A DNA stretch of 61,987 bases from Micavibrio_B sp964633355 (GTDB lineage Bacteria; Pseudomonadota; Alphaproteobacteria; Micavibrionales; Micavibrionaceae). Position 1 is the first letter of the stretch. Every line of letters starts with the position of its first letter. Positions 44,592 through 53,599 of the stretch are shown here, piece by piece. Under the pieces are notes generated by a model that saw only the letters and a list, made by a program, of their open reading frames with translations, was not told the origin of the DNA and ran no database searches. The DNA lies in assembly GCA_964633355.1 (NCBI GenBank), contig CAZWGO010000012.1, forward strand, positions 1 to 61,987. Direction: 5' to 3'. The position numbers and the translations under genes were made by a program.

Positions 44592-44625
44592 AAAAGGCTG
44601 CCCTGTTCATCAGGCAGCCTTTTTT
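44592..44625 (+). terminator. Terminator of lipoprotein gene 1
   Basis: AAAAGGCTGCC and GGCAGCCTTTT form an 11-bp stem extended by CTG/CAG, with a small loop, followed by a T tract. Confidence 0.92.
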
Positions 44626-44825
44626 AATATCTAAATCAATTTGCAGGCCAAAGGACAAGATTGCGGCTTTTATGCAACAGATCGGAACTTTTTCCTGATA
44701 ACTGTGGCAAATCTGCATATAGGCTCTTGAATAACAAGAGCTTAACCAGTAGCACTGGAATTATAATTCTTTGCACATTCGAAGAGAGTTCAAGGAAATA
44801 TAAAAAACTTTAAGGAGACACAGAT

Positions 44826-44954
44826 ATGAAGAAACTCGCAATGGCTGTATGCCTGCTCGCTTCTGTTGCTGCGCTTTCTGCTTGCGAAACAGCAAACAGC
44901 AGCGAAACAACAACACACGGCAGCACAGTAATGGAAAAATCGGTTACAAAGTAA
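44826..44954 (+). CDS. Small lipoprotein 2
   Basis: 42 residues, below the length at which genes are usually called. It opens MKKLAMAVCLLASVAALSAC, with the lipobox LSAC at Cys20, and ends MEKSVTK. AAGGAG lies 9 nt before the ATG and a strong terminator follows. The signal peptide is almost the same as in the upstream sister, so a tandem duplication is likely, after which the mature parts diverged. An additional Cys lies inside the signal peptide. Confidence 0.8.
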   Translation: MKKLAMAVCLLASVAALSACETANSSETTTHGSTVMEKSVTK

Positions 44955-44977
44955 TCCTTTTTTCTCTGCTAAAATTT

Positions 44978-45010
44978 AAAGACCGCTCCTCTTTGAGAAG
45001 CGGTCTTTTT
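44978..45010 (+). terminator. Terminator of lipoprotein gene 2
   Basis: AAAGACCGCT pairs with AGCGGTCTTT around an 11-nt loop and is followed by more T. Confidence 0.92.
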
Positions 45011-45049
45011 ATTGCAGAAATTGTCGTTCCTGCGAAGGCAGCAGACTAA

Positions 45050-46144
45050 TTAATTATTCCGATAAAAGGGTTTACGCTCGGCTGTCTTTTCAACCGACGC
45101 TTCCTTAACCATAGCAGGTTTTCCGACGGCCTTTTTCACCGGCACGGCAACTTTTTGAATTACTTCTTGTGGGACGCGGATATTATCATCCGGATTATTA
45201 CTGCGGCCATCGCTACCAATTGACGCTGTCTGCGCGCGCTCGGCAATCGCAACCGGATAGCCTTTGCGCTCTTTCACGACTTTGCGAATGGCAGCCCAAT
45301 CAAGCTTTTCAACGCCCGGGCCGGCTTTCTTCATGATGTAGGATAAATCACGCTCGGATAATTCGTAATCTGGCACCGCGCCTTCTTTTTCCATCATCGT
45401 CGCCTGCGCCTGTGTCGGATGCACTTCGAGATAGAATTTATCCGCAATCCAGGCCGCTTTGATCGGCTGGTCTACGACTGTGATTTTTGTGCCGACCGGC
45501 ATGTCGTCGAATACCTTGCCGATATCTTCGGGAAACATACGAATACAGCCTGACGATACGCGGCGCCCGATTCCATAAGGTTTATTCGTACCATGAATAG
45601 CAATAAGCGGAAAACCGAGATACAGCGCATGCGTCCCCATTGGATTGTCTGGGCCCGGAGGAACGGTAACAGGCAATGTCGGATCTTCCGAGCGCATACG
45701 CGCTGTCGGTGTCCATGTCGGGCCTGCTTTTTTACGAACGATAGTCGTAGTGCCGATAGGCGTTAAAAGACCATCGCGACCGATTCCAATCGGATAGGTC
45801 ACAGGCGGCGCGTTTAAAACCTTGTAATGATACATACGCATTTCAGCGAGATTGATAACGACGCTCTCCCTTGGGGCATCCGGCAGAAGATGCATGGTCG
45901 GAACGACAACTTTCGCGCCGGCACCTGGAATCCATGGATCGAGATGCGGATTAGCGGCACGCATTTCTACGAAACCAACATTGTAGTCACGACCGATATG
46001 TACCAGCGTATCTTCATAATTGGCGCTAACGGTTTTAATCTCGCCTATATAATTCTGATTATAGGCAGCTTCGGCAGTTGCGGATAAACCGAGCGCCATG
46101 GCAGTTGCAAGAAAGAGGGTCAGTTTTGCGTTCATGGTTTTCAT
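45050..46144 (-). CDS. L,D-transpeptidase (YkuD domain)
   Basis: 364 residues from MKTMNAKLTLFLATAMALGL, a signal peptide; an ATG three codons on or a longer frame is possible, as no strong ribosome-binding site is seen. A LysM-like segment (YEDTLVHIGRDYNVGFVEMR) precedes YkuD. The catalytic motif is HGTNKPYGIGRRVSSGCIRM with nucleophile Cys. It makes 3-3 cross-links or attaches proteins to peptidoglycan in the periplasm. The C-terminal ~90 residues are basic and disordered. Confidence 0.92.
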   Translation of the reverse strand: MKTMNAKLTLFLATAMALGLSATAEAAYNQNYIGEIKTVSANYEDTLVHIGRDYNVGFVEMRAANPHLDPWIPGAGAKVVVPTMHLLPDAPRESVVINLAEMRMYHYKVLNAPPVTYPIGIGRDGLLTPIGTTTIVRKKAGPTWTPTARMRSEDPTLPVTVPPGPDNPMGTHALYLGFPLIAIHGTNKPYGIGRRVSSGCIRMFPEDIGKVFDDMPVGTKITVVDQPIKAAWIADKFYLEVHPTQAQATMMEKEGAVPDYELSERDLSYIMKKAGPGVEKLDWAAIRKVVKERKGYPVAIAERAQTASIGSDGRSNNPDDNIRVPQEVIQKVAVPVKKAVGKPAMVKEASVEKTAERKPFYRNN

Positions 46145-46253
46145 TCGTGACAATGTCAGTAAAGTTACATTCCAAAACGGGGCGTGTTCCGGAGTTAGAG
46201 TCACCTGACTTTTCTCCTATAACGCCCCGCATTGTCAATGGTTTTCCTAATTA

Positions 46254-47459
46254 TTATAGGCTTTTCTGTAAGGTCTCCGCCACCTTTTCCATGAAGGCTT
46301 TGGTATTGAGATAGGCCTGGTCCTTGCCGATCAAAGCGGCCAGATCCTTCGTCATGTACCCTGCCTCGACAGTGGCCACGCAAGCTTTTTCCAGTTTATC
46401 AGCAAATTCAACGACTTCCGGCGTATCATCAAAAGATCCGCGATATTTGAGCCCTTGCGTCCAGGCAAAGATCGAGGCAATCGGGTTGGTCGATGTATCG
46501 TTTCCTTTTTGATATTCGCGGTAATGGCGCGTCACCGTGCCATGCGCTGCTTCCGCCTCGACCGTCTGACCGTCAGGCGTTAAAAGGACGGACGTCATCA
46601 GGCCGAGAGAGCCGAAACCTTGGGCAACGATATCGGACTGGACGTCCCCGTCATAATTTTTGCAAGCCCAGACCATGCCTCCATTGGACTTGATGACAAA
46701 CGCCACCATATCGTCGATCAAACGGTGTTCGTACCACAGCTTGTTCTTCTCGAACTCCCCCTTAAACTCATCATAAACTTTCGCAAAAATCTCGATAAAC
46801 TTACCATCATAAGCTTTTAAAATCGTATTCTTGGTCGACATATAAAGCGGGCAGTTACGGGCCAGCGCGTAATTAAAACAGGATCGTGCAAAGCCTTCGA
46901 TCGATTCATCGACATTGTACATGCCAAGAGCCACGCCCGGACCTTTGAAATCGTAAACATCATGCACTTCAGGCTCGCCGCCCTCAGGTGTATAAGTCAA
47001 TGTCAGCTTGCCCGGTCCGGGGATTTTTAAATCTGTTGCCTTGTATTGGTCTCCAAATGCATGACGTCCGACGATGATCGGCGCCGTCCAGCCCGGTACA
47101 TATTTCGGAATATTTTTACAAATAATAGGCTCGCGGAATACGGTTCCATCCAGAATATTACGGATGGTTCCATTGGGCGACTTCCACATTTTCTTCAATG
47201 AGAATTCTTTGACCCGCGCTTCATCAGGCGTAATGGTCGCACATTTAACGCCAACGCGGTACTGCTTGATCGCGTTAGCGGCTTCAATCGTCACCTTGTC
47301 TTCAGTTGCATCACGATTTTGAACGGATAAATCGAAATATTTCAAATCGACATCCAGATAGGGCGTAATGAAATAATCCTTGATCCATGCCCATATAATG
47401 CGGGTCATTTCATCGCCGTCGATCTCAACGATTGGATTTTTAACTTTGATTTTGGACAT
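46254..47459 (-). CDS. icd: NADP-dependent isocitrate dehydrogenase, eukaryotic type
   Basis: 401 residues, opening IKVKNPIVEIDGDEMTRIIW, the signature of the homodimeric type II enzymes (mitochondrial/alphaproteobacterial) and not of E. coli Icd. KSPNGTIRNILDGTVFREPI holds the isocitrate-phosphate Ser and Arg residues, and EAAHGTVTRHYREYQKG the NADP site. It converts isocitrate to 2-oxoglutarate and CO2 in the TCA cycle. No co-transcribed partner is evident. Confidence 0.97.
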   Translation of the reverse strand: MSKIKVKNPIVEIDGDEMTRIIWAWIKDYFITPYLDVDLKYFDLSVQNRDATEDKVTIEAANAIKQYRVGVKCATITPDEARVKEFSLKKMWKSPNGTIRNILDGTVFREPIICKNIPKYVPGWTAPIIVGRHAFGDQYKATDLKIPGPGKLTLTYTPEGGEPEVHDVYDFKGPGVALGMYNVDESIEGFARSCFNYALARNCPLYMSTKNTILKAYDGKFIEIFAKVYDEFKGEFEKNKLWYEHRLIDDMVAFVIKSNGGMVWACKNYDGDVQSDIVAQGFGSLGLMTSVLLTPDGQTVEAEAAHGTVTRHYREYQKGNDTSTNPIASIFAWTQGLKYRGSFDDTPEVVEFADKLEKACVATVEAGYMTKDLAALIGKDQAYLNTKAFMEKVAETLQKSL

Positions 47460-47530
47460 GGAATGCTCCTGAATTTGATGTAACCTAGCGGCCTGACCAT
47501 ACGAATAAGATCGACTGCAAAGGGGATAAT

Positions 47531-48178
47531 ATGAAGAAATATATAGGCCTTATCTGCCTATCGGCAATTATATGCTCTGGCGTTGCTCCCGTAAAGGCAT
47601 GGGCAAGACCAATCTCTTATCCGGGCGGTTGGATGTTTATGATCGAAAATGACGGTACGCGTAATGCGGCCCAGCTTGATTATACACTCGATCCTACGAT
47701 AGCTTTAGGTATACGCTCGGAATACGACCGCGCCGATAATTACCAGATTCACACACTCACCATGAATAACCGCCTATGGCGCGACAACCAGCCTGATGCA
47801 CAGGCCAATCTTTATTTACTCAATGGCCTGGGTTATGCCCTTCATAACGGCAGTAACAATACATCTCTGGCCGCTTTTACCGGGATCGAAGCTGATTGGG
47901 AAAACCGACGCTTTTTTACCAACTACCAGAATAAACTTACCTATGCTGGAGATATCGATAGTGAATTCTCACAAAGCGTCCGGATCGGCGTCGCGCCCTA
48001 TATCGGTGAGGCTGGCGATCTTCACACATGGCTGATGCTTCAAACCGATCACCGCCCTGAAGGGGAGCATCACTTCGAAATAACACCTTTGGTTCGCCTC
48101 TTTAAGGGCACGAATCTTGTCGAAGCCGGGATTAGCAATCAAGGCACGGTATTATTCAACTACACGCATCAATTTTAG
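47531..48178 (+). CDS. Secreted beta-rich protein, possibly outer-membrane
   Basis: 215 residues with a signal peptide (to ~25) and alternating polar/apolar strands, ending in VLFNYTHQF, a C-terminal Phe as in outer-membrane barrels. Segments such as WMFMIENDGTRNAAQLDYTL and LDPTIALGIRSEY look like barrel strands. AAGGGG precedes the ATG. It stands 9 nt before a secreted HMA-like gene, so the pair may be a heavy-metal system. No family recognised. Confidence 0.6.
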   Translation: MKKYIGLICLSAIICSGVAPVKAWARPISYPGGWMFMIENDGTRNAAQLDYTLDPTIALGIRSEYDRADNYQIHTLTMNNRLWRDNQPDAQANLYLLNGLGYALHNGSNNTSLAAFTGIEADWENRRFFTNYQNKLTYAGDIDSEFSQSVRIGVAPYIGEAGDLHTWLMLQTDHRPEGEHHFEITPLVRLFKGTNLVEAGISNQGTVLFNYTHQF

Positions 48179-48187
48179 GAAACTGAC

Positions 48188-48502
48188 ATGAAAAAAATTA
48201 TTCTCTCTCTCACGCTTTTATTTTTTATCTCTCCCGCCTTCGCTGCTGAAACAATATGCACCCAACCTCAATCTATTGCCGTAGTCGATGGCATGGTTTG
48301 CGATTTCTGTGCTCAAGGATTGATCAAGACTTTTAAGAAGAATGAAAATGTTTCCGACGTTAAAATAGACCTGACCACGAAAAAGGTAACGATTTTGATG
48401 AAACCCGGAACTTCTATAGAGGATGCGGAGATTGCTAAAAATATTGATTATTCAGGATATAAACTGGTCAGCATTGATCATGCCTGCAATAAAAAATCCT
48501 AG
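48188..48502 (+). CDS. Secreted HMA (heavy-metal-binding, MerP-like) protein
   Basis: 104 residues. A signal peptide (1-19, FFISPAFAAE) precedes one HMA ferredoxin-like domain. The metal motif is GMVCDFCAQGLIKTF, with CxxC read as CDFC in place of the commoner GMTCxxC. VSDVKIDLTTKKVTILMKPG is the beta strand pair. It would bind a soft metal such as Cu+ or Hg2+ in the periplasm. It follows a secreted barrel-like gene by 9 nt. AGGAAA stands 6-11 nt upstream. Confidence 0.82.
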   Translation: MKKIILSLTLLFFISPAFAAETICTQPQSIAVVDGMVCDFCAQGLIKTFKKNENVSDVKIDLTTKKVTILMKPGTSIEDAEIAKNIDYSGYKLVSIDHACNKKS

Positions 48503-48867
48503 CCCTTGCGATATGACTGCAAACTGATGATTGCAGTCTCTATTGGAACGGCATTTTTTGCTGCAATGTAATTTTTGCAGTCAATCAGAACATCTTTAAA
48601 ATTGAGATAAGTTTCGGGCGGTTTCGAGCTATGACTGACCTTATATTCTACAATGCCCTGCTGGCGATGTTTTGAAATATGAATATACTGTTCGCCTGTC
48701 TCAAAATCGATAAACTTAGTCAGAGCGGTTTGAGATTGGGGAAAGAGACAAAATCTAGCGTGAATTCCCTTGTCTCTGAAATCCATGGCAATATCCCCCA
48801 AAAGAGTTTTTTCTTGTGCCGTAAATTCCGTTTTGAAATTCGACGCTAATTGAAAAACATTACGCAT
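48499..48867 (-). CDS. Hypothetical protein, 122 residues
   Basis: No signal peptide or membrane segment. The N-terminal half is helical (TAQEKTLLGDIAMDFRDKG) and the second half has SHSSKPPETYLNFKDVLIDC. Its stop overlaps that of the convergent HMA gene by 4 nt. No family recognised, and start at MRNVFQLASNFKTEF is the only reasonable ATG. Confidence 0.6.
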   Translation of the reverse strand: MRNVFQLASNFKTEFTAQEKTLLGDIAMDFRDKGIHARFCLFPQSQTALTKFIDFETGEQYIHISKHRQQGIVEYKVSHSSKPPETYLNFKDVLIDCKNYIAAKNAVPIETAIISLQSYRKG

Positions 48868-48905
48868 AATTAAAAGTTATGGAATTGTTGCGCTCGTTAC
48901 AACTA

Positions 48906-49265
48906 TTATTTCATATAGCCGATAATTTTATCCGCCCCTCCCTCGCGCTCCATTTTAACCTTTTCAATGAAAAGACCCATTTGGCGGGTAAAAGAATCGA
49001 GCTTTTCCGAGCGAGCGACTTCTCGGCCACCATCATCTTTTGCCGTGAATAGAGCCCGATCCGGGCCCAGAACTTTCTTCTCGATAGTTAAAAGCGGCGT
49101 TTTTCCAGCCTGTTCCCGAAACGCCATTAAATAACGCCCGTTTACTTCGCCAAAGGAGAAATCGCGGAAAAACCCGTCATAAACGTTCCGGCTATAGACT
49201 TGGAAAATGGCATTAAATTCTTGGCGGGTATATCCATTACCCGGGAAAGCCTGTTTTTGCTGCAT
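48906..49265 (-). CDS. Hypothetical protein, 119 residues
   Basis: Soluble, charged protein. RQEFNAIFQVYSRNVYDGFF and GPDRALFTAKDDGGREVARS suggest a small alpha/beta fold. It is divergent from the yfgM-bamB-der operon and shares its promoter region, and 38 nt lie between it and the previous gene of the same strand. No family recognised. Confidence 0.6.
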   Translation of the reverse strand: MQQKQAFPGNGYTRQEFNAIFQVYSRNVYDGFFRDFSFGEVNGRYLMAFREQAGKTPLLTIEKKVLGPDRALFTAKDDGGREVARSEKLDSFTRQMGLFIEKVKMEREGGADKIIGYMK

Positions 49266-49372
49266 AGCTCTATTTTACCATGATAATTCGCACGCGCCAA
49301 AAACCTTTCTCTTGTTCCTGCGGCCTCCCTCCATTAAAACCTAACCTATCCAATATTTTAAAGGAAATTGTC

Positions 49373-50032
49373 ATGGCTGATTTGCTACGCGAAGTCGATG
49401 AGGCGGTCCGCGCCGATAATATGAAACGTCTATGGGACGAACATAAAACGGCGATTGTTACGGGCATCACCGCTCTTATTCTTGGCACGGCAGCTTTTGC
49501 GTCATGGAATAGCTGGCAGCACAGCCAGAACCAGAAAAGCACGGATGCCATCATGGCCGCGATGCAAAACGATAAACCCGCCGAAACGCTGGCCGCAAGC
49601 GCCGACCAGCAATCCGGTACGCCGCGCGTTATAGCTTATCTGAATTCTGCCGCGCTGGATTTGAAATCCGGTAACAAGCAAAGAGCCTTGGAATCGTATA
49701 CTGCCGCGCAAGCAACCAAATCCGCCGACAAGGATTTAAAAGATTTGGCGACGCTGCAAAAAACAAATCTTACGCTGGATTTAAAAGCCGATGCCAAGGC
49801 CGATGATTTAATCAAGGAACTCAAACCCATCGCCGACAATAAAAAATCACCTTGGGCGGGCGAAGCCTTGTTTATGAGCGCCTTTTTAAAAGGCGAAAAA
49901 AATAATGATTTTTCAGGCGCCGTCTCTGATTTGAAAACAATCTCTGGCCGTGACGACATTACGGAATCCATCAAGCAGCGCGCCTCCGCCTTGCTGTCGG
50001 TGTATGAATTAAAATTATCGGAGAAAAAATAA
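49373..50032 (+). CDS. YfgM-like tetratricopeptide membrane protein
   Basis: 219 residues from MADLLREVDEAVRADNMKRL, AAGGAA 7-12 nt upstream; the 31-codon upstream extension is rejected. One helix (AIVTGITALILGTAAFASW) spans ~27-46, followed by an Ala/Lys-rich helical TPR-like region. In E. coli YfgM binds SecYEG and PpiD to aid secreted-protein folding. It overlaps bamB by 1 nt and lies in the same yfgM-bamB-der order. Confidence 0.8.
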   Translation: MADLLREVDEAVRADNMKRLWDEHKTAIVTGITALILGTAAFASWNSWQHSQNQKSTDAIMAAMQNDKPAETLAASADQQSGTPRVIAYLNSAALDLKSGNKQRALESYTAAQATKSADKDLKDLATLQKTNLTLDLKADAKADDLIKELKPIADNKKSPWAGEALFMSAFLKGEKNNDFSGAVSDLKTISGRDDITESIKQRASALLSVYELKLSEKK

Positions 50033-51348
50033 TGAAATCCTTTTCACGCATTATATTGCTGGCCACCTGTGCCGCCTTCTCCCTTTCCGCCTGTAGCTGG
50101 TTTAAATCGGAAGACGATAAAGTCCCGCTGCCGGGCGAGCGTATTTCCGTTTTGGAACTTCAGAAAAATCTGGAGCCAAAAGACAATGAAATGAAATCTT
50201 CCGGCTTCGTGTCGCCAGAGCCTTGGAAGAATGAATTCTGGCCGCAAGCAGGCGGATATCCAAACCATACAATGCAAAATCTGGCGCTGAATAATGCCGC
50301 CCTGAAAAAGATCTGGAGCGCCGATATCGGTGAAGGCTCACAAACCAAGCTGCCCTTGATCGCCCAGCCTGTCGTTTTTGACAAACAAATATTCACCCTC
50401 GATACTGAAGGTCAAGTACGCGCATTCGACTTGAAAACCGGCAAGGAACTATGGGAGCAATCGGTTCGTCCTGAAAAAGAAGACGAAGACGTGATCTCCG
50501 GCGGCCTTGCTTTTTCTTCCGGAAAATTATTCGTCACGAGCGGCTATAACGAACTTCTCGCTCTTAATCCCGCCGATGGCAAAACGATCTGGAAACAGAA
50601 GATGTCATCTCCGTCTATTTTGAACGACCGCGTTTTTGTCGTGACGCTGGAAAACAAAATCGTCGCTTATGATGCCAATGACGGCAAGCAGCTATGGGAT
50701 TATCAGGCGCTCAGCGAAATTGCCGGTATCGTCGGCGCGGCAAGTCCTGCGGTCAATAATGACGTTGTCGTACCTGCTTTCTCTTCTGGTGAGATTATGG
50801 CACTGCGCGTCGGCAACGGCTCTGTCGTTTGGCAAGACGATCTGTCTCCGACAACACGCGTTGGCGGCCTTTCTGCCCTGCCCGATATTCAAGGCCTGCC
50901 GGTCATCGATAAAGATATGGCCTTTGCCATCAGCTTCGGCGGCAAGATGGTCGCGATCGACTTAAACTCTGGCCAGCGCGTCTGGGAAAAAGAAATGTCC
51001 GGCACGGAAACGCCCTGGGTTGTCGGCAATATGATCTTTGTCTTAAGCGCCAATAGCGAGCTGGTTGCCATGACTCGCGATTCCGGCACGGTGGCTTGGG
51101 TTCGCCCGCTCTCCGGCTATGTTGAGGAAGAGGCGAGCCGCCTGGGTCTTCTCTGGAACGGCCCTGTGCTTGCCGGTGGCCGCCTGATCGTCACTGGGCC
51201 CGAAGGCAATCTACTGGAGATCGATCCCAACACCGGAGAAATTATCCGCCGCATGAAACTCGACGATACCGTCGCTGTTCCACCCATCGTTGCCAGCGGG
51301 ACACTTCTTTTACTTACTCAGGAAGGAACGCTCTACGCGTACCAATAA
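50032..51348 (+). CDS. bamB: BamB outer-membrane assembly lipoprotein
   Basis: 438 residues. Signal peptide with lipobox LSAC (Cys21). PQQ-like propeller repeats follow, such as FTLDTEGQVRAFDLKTGKEL then W, VTSGYNELLALNPADGKTIW and MVAIDLNSGQRVWEKEMSG. BamB is a scaffold of the BAM complex that inserts beta-barrel proteins in the outer membrane. It is preceded by the YfgM-like gene (1-nt overlap) and followed by der (4 nt). Confidence 0.93.
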   Translation: MKSFSRIILLATCAAFSLSACSWFKSEDDKVPLPGERISVLELQKNLEPKDNEMKSSGFVSPEPWKNEFWPQAGGYPNHTMQNLALNNAALKKIWSADIGEGSQTKLPLIAQPVVFDKQIFTLDTEGQVRAFDLKTGKELWEQSVRPEKEDEDVISGGLAFSSGKLFVTSGYNELLALNPADGKTIWKQKMSSPSILNDRVFVVTLENKIVAYDANDGKQLWDYQALSEIAGIVGAASPAVNNDVVVPAFSSGEIMALRVGNGSVVWQDDLSPTTRVGGLSALPDIQGLPVIDKDMAFAISFGGKMVAIDLNSGQRVWEKEMSGTETPWVVGNMIFVLSANSELVAMTRDSGTVAWVRPLSGYVEEEASRLGLLWNGPVLAGGRLIVTGPEGNLLEIDPNTGEIIRRMKLDDTVAVPPIVASGTLLLLTQEGTLYAYQ

Positions 51349-51352
51349 AACT

Positions 51353-52780
51353 ATGCTTACAGTTGCCATCGTTGGACGCCCGAATGTCGGAAAATCCACC
51401 CTCTTCAACCGCCTGACCAAAAAACAACTTGCGATCATCGATGATACGCCCGGCGTAACGCGTGACTGGCGCGAAGCGGAAGGCTCGATCCTTGACCGGA
51501 AAATCCGCGTCATCGATACCGCAGGTCTGGAAGAAAAATTCGATGATTCCATTCAGGGCCGCATGCGCCGCCAGACTGAGCAAGCGCTCGGCATGGCCGA
51601 TGTCGTTTTGTTTATGATCGATGGCCGTACCGGCGTAACCATGCTGGATGAGCATTTCGGCGAATGGCTGCGCTCTCAAAACAAACCTGTTATCCTGCTG
51701 GCCAATAAAAGTGATAATGACGAGATTGGTGATGAAGCAAGGAACGATGCTTATTCTCTCGGCTTTGGCGACCCAATTCCGTTTTCCGTCATCCATGCTA
51801 TAGGCGTTGATGAGCTTTATATCGCCCTGACGCCTTTCTATCCCGAAGAAGAAACGGAAGAACAGAAATTCGCCAATCATTCACTGCACTGGCGCGACGA
51901 AGCGTTAGACGAGCTTGAAGGTGATGAAGCATTTGATCTCGAAAAAATAATTGAAAAAGAAGACGACCAAAAACCGATCAGGATTGCGATCGTCGGGCGT
52001 CCCAATGCCGGAAAATCAACCTTGATGAACGCCCTTCTCGAAGAAGACCGCGTTATCACAGGCCCCGAAGCAGGCCTGACGCGCGATGCGATCGCCGCTG
52101 ACTGGTCATGGGGCGGACGAAGATTCCGCCTTGTCGATACGGCAGGCCTTCGCAAGAAGGCCCGCGTCAATAACAAGATCGAGGAAATGGCCGTTGCCGA
52201 CACGATGCGCGCCATTCGCCTTTCCCAGATCGTGATCGTGATGATCGATGCACAAAAAATGTTCGAAAAACAGGATTTGCAGATCGCCGCCCATGTTATC
52301 GATGAAGGCCGCTCGCTTGTCATCGGCGTCAATAAATGGGATCTGATCGAGAATAAACCGGAAGTCCTCGATGAGCTTAAATACCAGCTTGAGACATCAT
52401 TGGCGCAGGTGCGTGAAATTCCGTTTGTCCCCATGTCAGCATTGCGGGAAACCGGTCTCGATAATTTGATGACCGCCGCCGTAAAATCCTACGATATCTG
52501 GAACAAGCGCGTGAATACCGGAAAGCTCAATCGCTGGCTCGACGGAAAGGTTAGCGCCTATCCGCCGCCGCTCGTTTCCGGCCGTCCGAATAAAATGCGT
52601 TATATGGCACAGATCAATATCCGCCCGCCGACATTTGCCCTCTGGATGTATCGCCCTGATGAATTGCCCGATACTTATAAACGCTATTTAATGAACGGCC
52701 TTCGCGAAGATTTCGGCCTTCGCGGTGTGCCGATTCGCCTCTTAACGCGTTTAAGCCGTTCTAAATTCGAGAAGAAATAA
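51353..52780 (+). CDS. der: Ribosome-assembly GTPase Der (EngA)
   Basis: 475 residues from MLTVAIVGRPNVGKSTLFNR; the extra 21 codons upstream lie in bamB and are rejected. Two G domains in tandem: GRPNVGKST, DTPGVTRD, DTAGLEEK and NKSD; then GRPNAGKST, GLTRDAI, DTAGLRKKA and NKWD. A KH-like domain (RYMAQINIRPPTFALWMY) ends it. It assists 50S subunit maturation. The first NKxD motif is LANKSDNDE. Confidence 0.97.
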   Translation: MLTVAIVGRPNVGKSTLFNRLTKKQLAIIDDTPGVTRDWREAEGSILDRKIRVIDTAGLEEKFDDSIQGRMRRQTEQALGMADVVLFMIDGRTGVTMLDEHFGEWLRSQNKPVILLANKSDNDEIGDEARNDAYSLGFGDPIPFSVIHAIGVDELYIALTPFYPEEETEEQKFANHSLHWRDEALDELEGDEAFDLEKIIEKEDDQKPIRIAIVGRPNAGKSTLMNALLEEDRVITGPEAGLTRDAIAADWSWGGRRFRLVDTAGLRKKARVNNKIEEMAVADTMRAIRLSQIVIVMIDAQKMFEKQDLQIAAHVIDEGRSLVIGVNKWDLIENKPEVLDELKYQLETSLAQVREIPFVPMSALRETGLDNLMTAAVKSYDIWNKRVNTGKLNRWLDGKVSAYPPPLVSGRPNKMRYMAQINIRPPTFALWMYRPDELPDTYKRYLMNGLREDFGLRGVPIRLLTRLSRSKFEKK

Positions 52781-52782
52781 CT

Positions 52783-53505
52783 CTAAACATCATCCGGCGT
52801 GAAAATCCGCCCATTGTCCTGACACTCTTCCGATGCCAGATGAAGAAAGAGCGATGTCAAATCCTCTGGCTGGCGCAAATCTGCGCCATGATAGCCTCCA
52901 GGGAAAGCGGATTTCAGCATCGCGGTATCGACGGCACCGGGCCTCACGATATTCACGCGCAAATTCGATTGTTCGCTCTCGGCGGCATAGGTTCTGGCGA
53001 AATGAATAACCGCGGCTTTGCTCATTCCATACGATCCGTAATAAGGAACCGCATCGATCCCGAGACCGGAGCCGACAAAAATCGCGCGACCCGCTTTTGA
53101 ATTCTTGAGAAGCGGATCGAGCGTACGAATAAGCTGCACATTCGCCAATACATTTGTCGCAAAGGCGTCTTTCCAGTCTTTGATCGGAGAGTGCGCAACA
53201 GGCGTCAACTTGCCTAGAATTCCAGCATTGGCAACAAATATATCAAGCTTGCCGAATTTCTGATCGATTAAAGGGCCGAGCGCCTCAAGCTGATCGATCT
53301 CGGTTAAATCAAATGGCACAAGCGTCGCCGTGCCGCCAAAAGCCTTAATCCGGTCGTCTATTTTTTCGAGATTGCGCTGGCCACGGGCCAGCAAAACGAC
53401 ATGCGCGCCGGCCTTAGCATAACCTTCGGCAATAGCAGCGCCAATACCACGCGACGCGCCTGTAATGAGCGCAATCTTACCATCTAAAATCTTAGAATTA
53501 TTCAT
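52783..53505 (-). CDS. Short-chain dehydrogenase/reductase
   Basis: 240 residues from MNNSKILDGKIALITGASRG (start at 53505; an upstream extension would run into a palindromic element). NAD(P) motif TGASRGIG, NAG in VANAGILG, catalytic YGSYGMSKAAV (Tyr-x3-Lys) and IVRPGAVDTAM. In a number of proteobacteria similar genes sit near purF. The substrate cannot be told. It is convergent with der, 2 nt apart. Confidence 0.9.
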   Translation of the reverse strand: MNNSKILDGKIALITGASRGIGAAIAEGYAKAGAHVVLLARGQRNLEKIDDRIKAFGGTATLVPFDLTEIDQLEALGPLIDQKFGKLDIFVANAGILGKLTPVAHSPIKDWKDAFATNVLANVQLIRTLDPLLKNSKAGRAIFVGSGLGIDAVPYYGSYGMSKAAVIHFARTYAAESEQSNLRVNIVRPGAVDTAMLKSAFPGGYHGADLRQPEDLTSLFLHLASEECQDNGRIFTPDDV

Positions 53506-53515
53506 TTTTAAATCC

Positions 53516-53585
53516 TTGCCACGAAGGCGCGAAGACACGAAGAAGATAAATATTAAACTTCGTGTCTTTGTGTCTTCGTGGCCAA
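53516..53585. repeat. Palindromic element between purF and the SDR gene
   Basis: Left arm TTGCCACGAAGGCGCGAAGA (53516 on) and right arm CTTCGTGTCTTTGTGTCTTC (53558 on) are imperfect inverted copies with an A/T-rich loop. It fills most of the 94-bp spacer and resembles the CACGAA-type element at 20610-20670. Confidence 0.85.
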
Positions 53586-53599
53586 TCTATTCTTTTAAA

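Noticed and set aside
46135..46260. Long hairpin between icd and the L,D-transpeptidase gene (GCGGGGCGT/ACGCCCCG arms) as terminator
   Set aside because: The loop is too long (about 40 nt) to be confident of Rho-independent termination.
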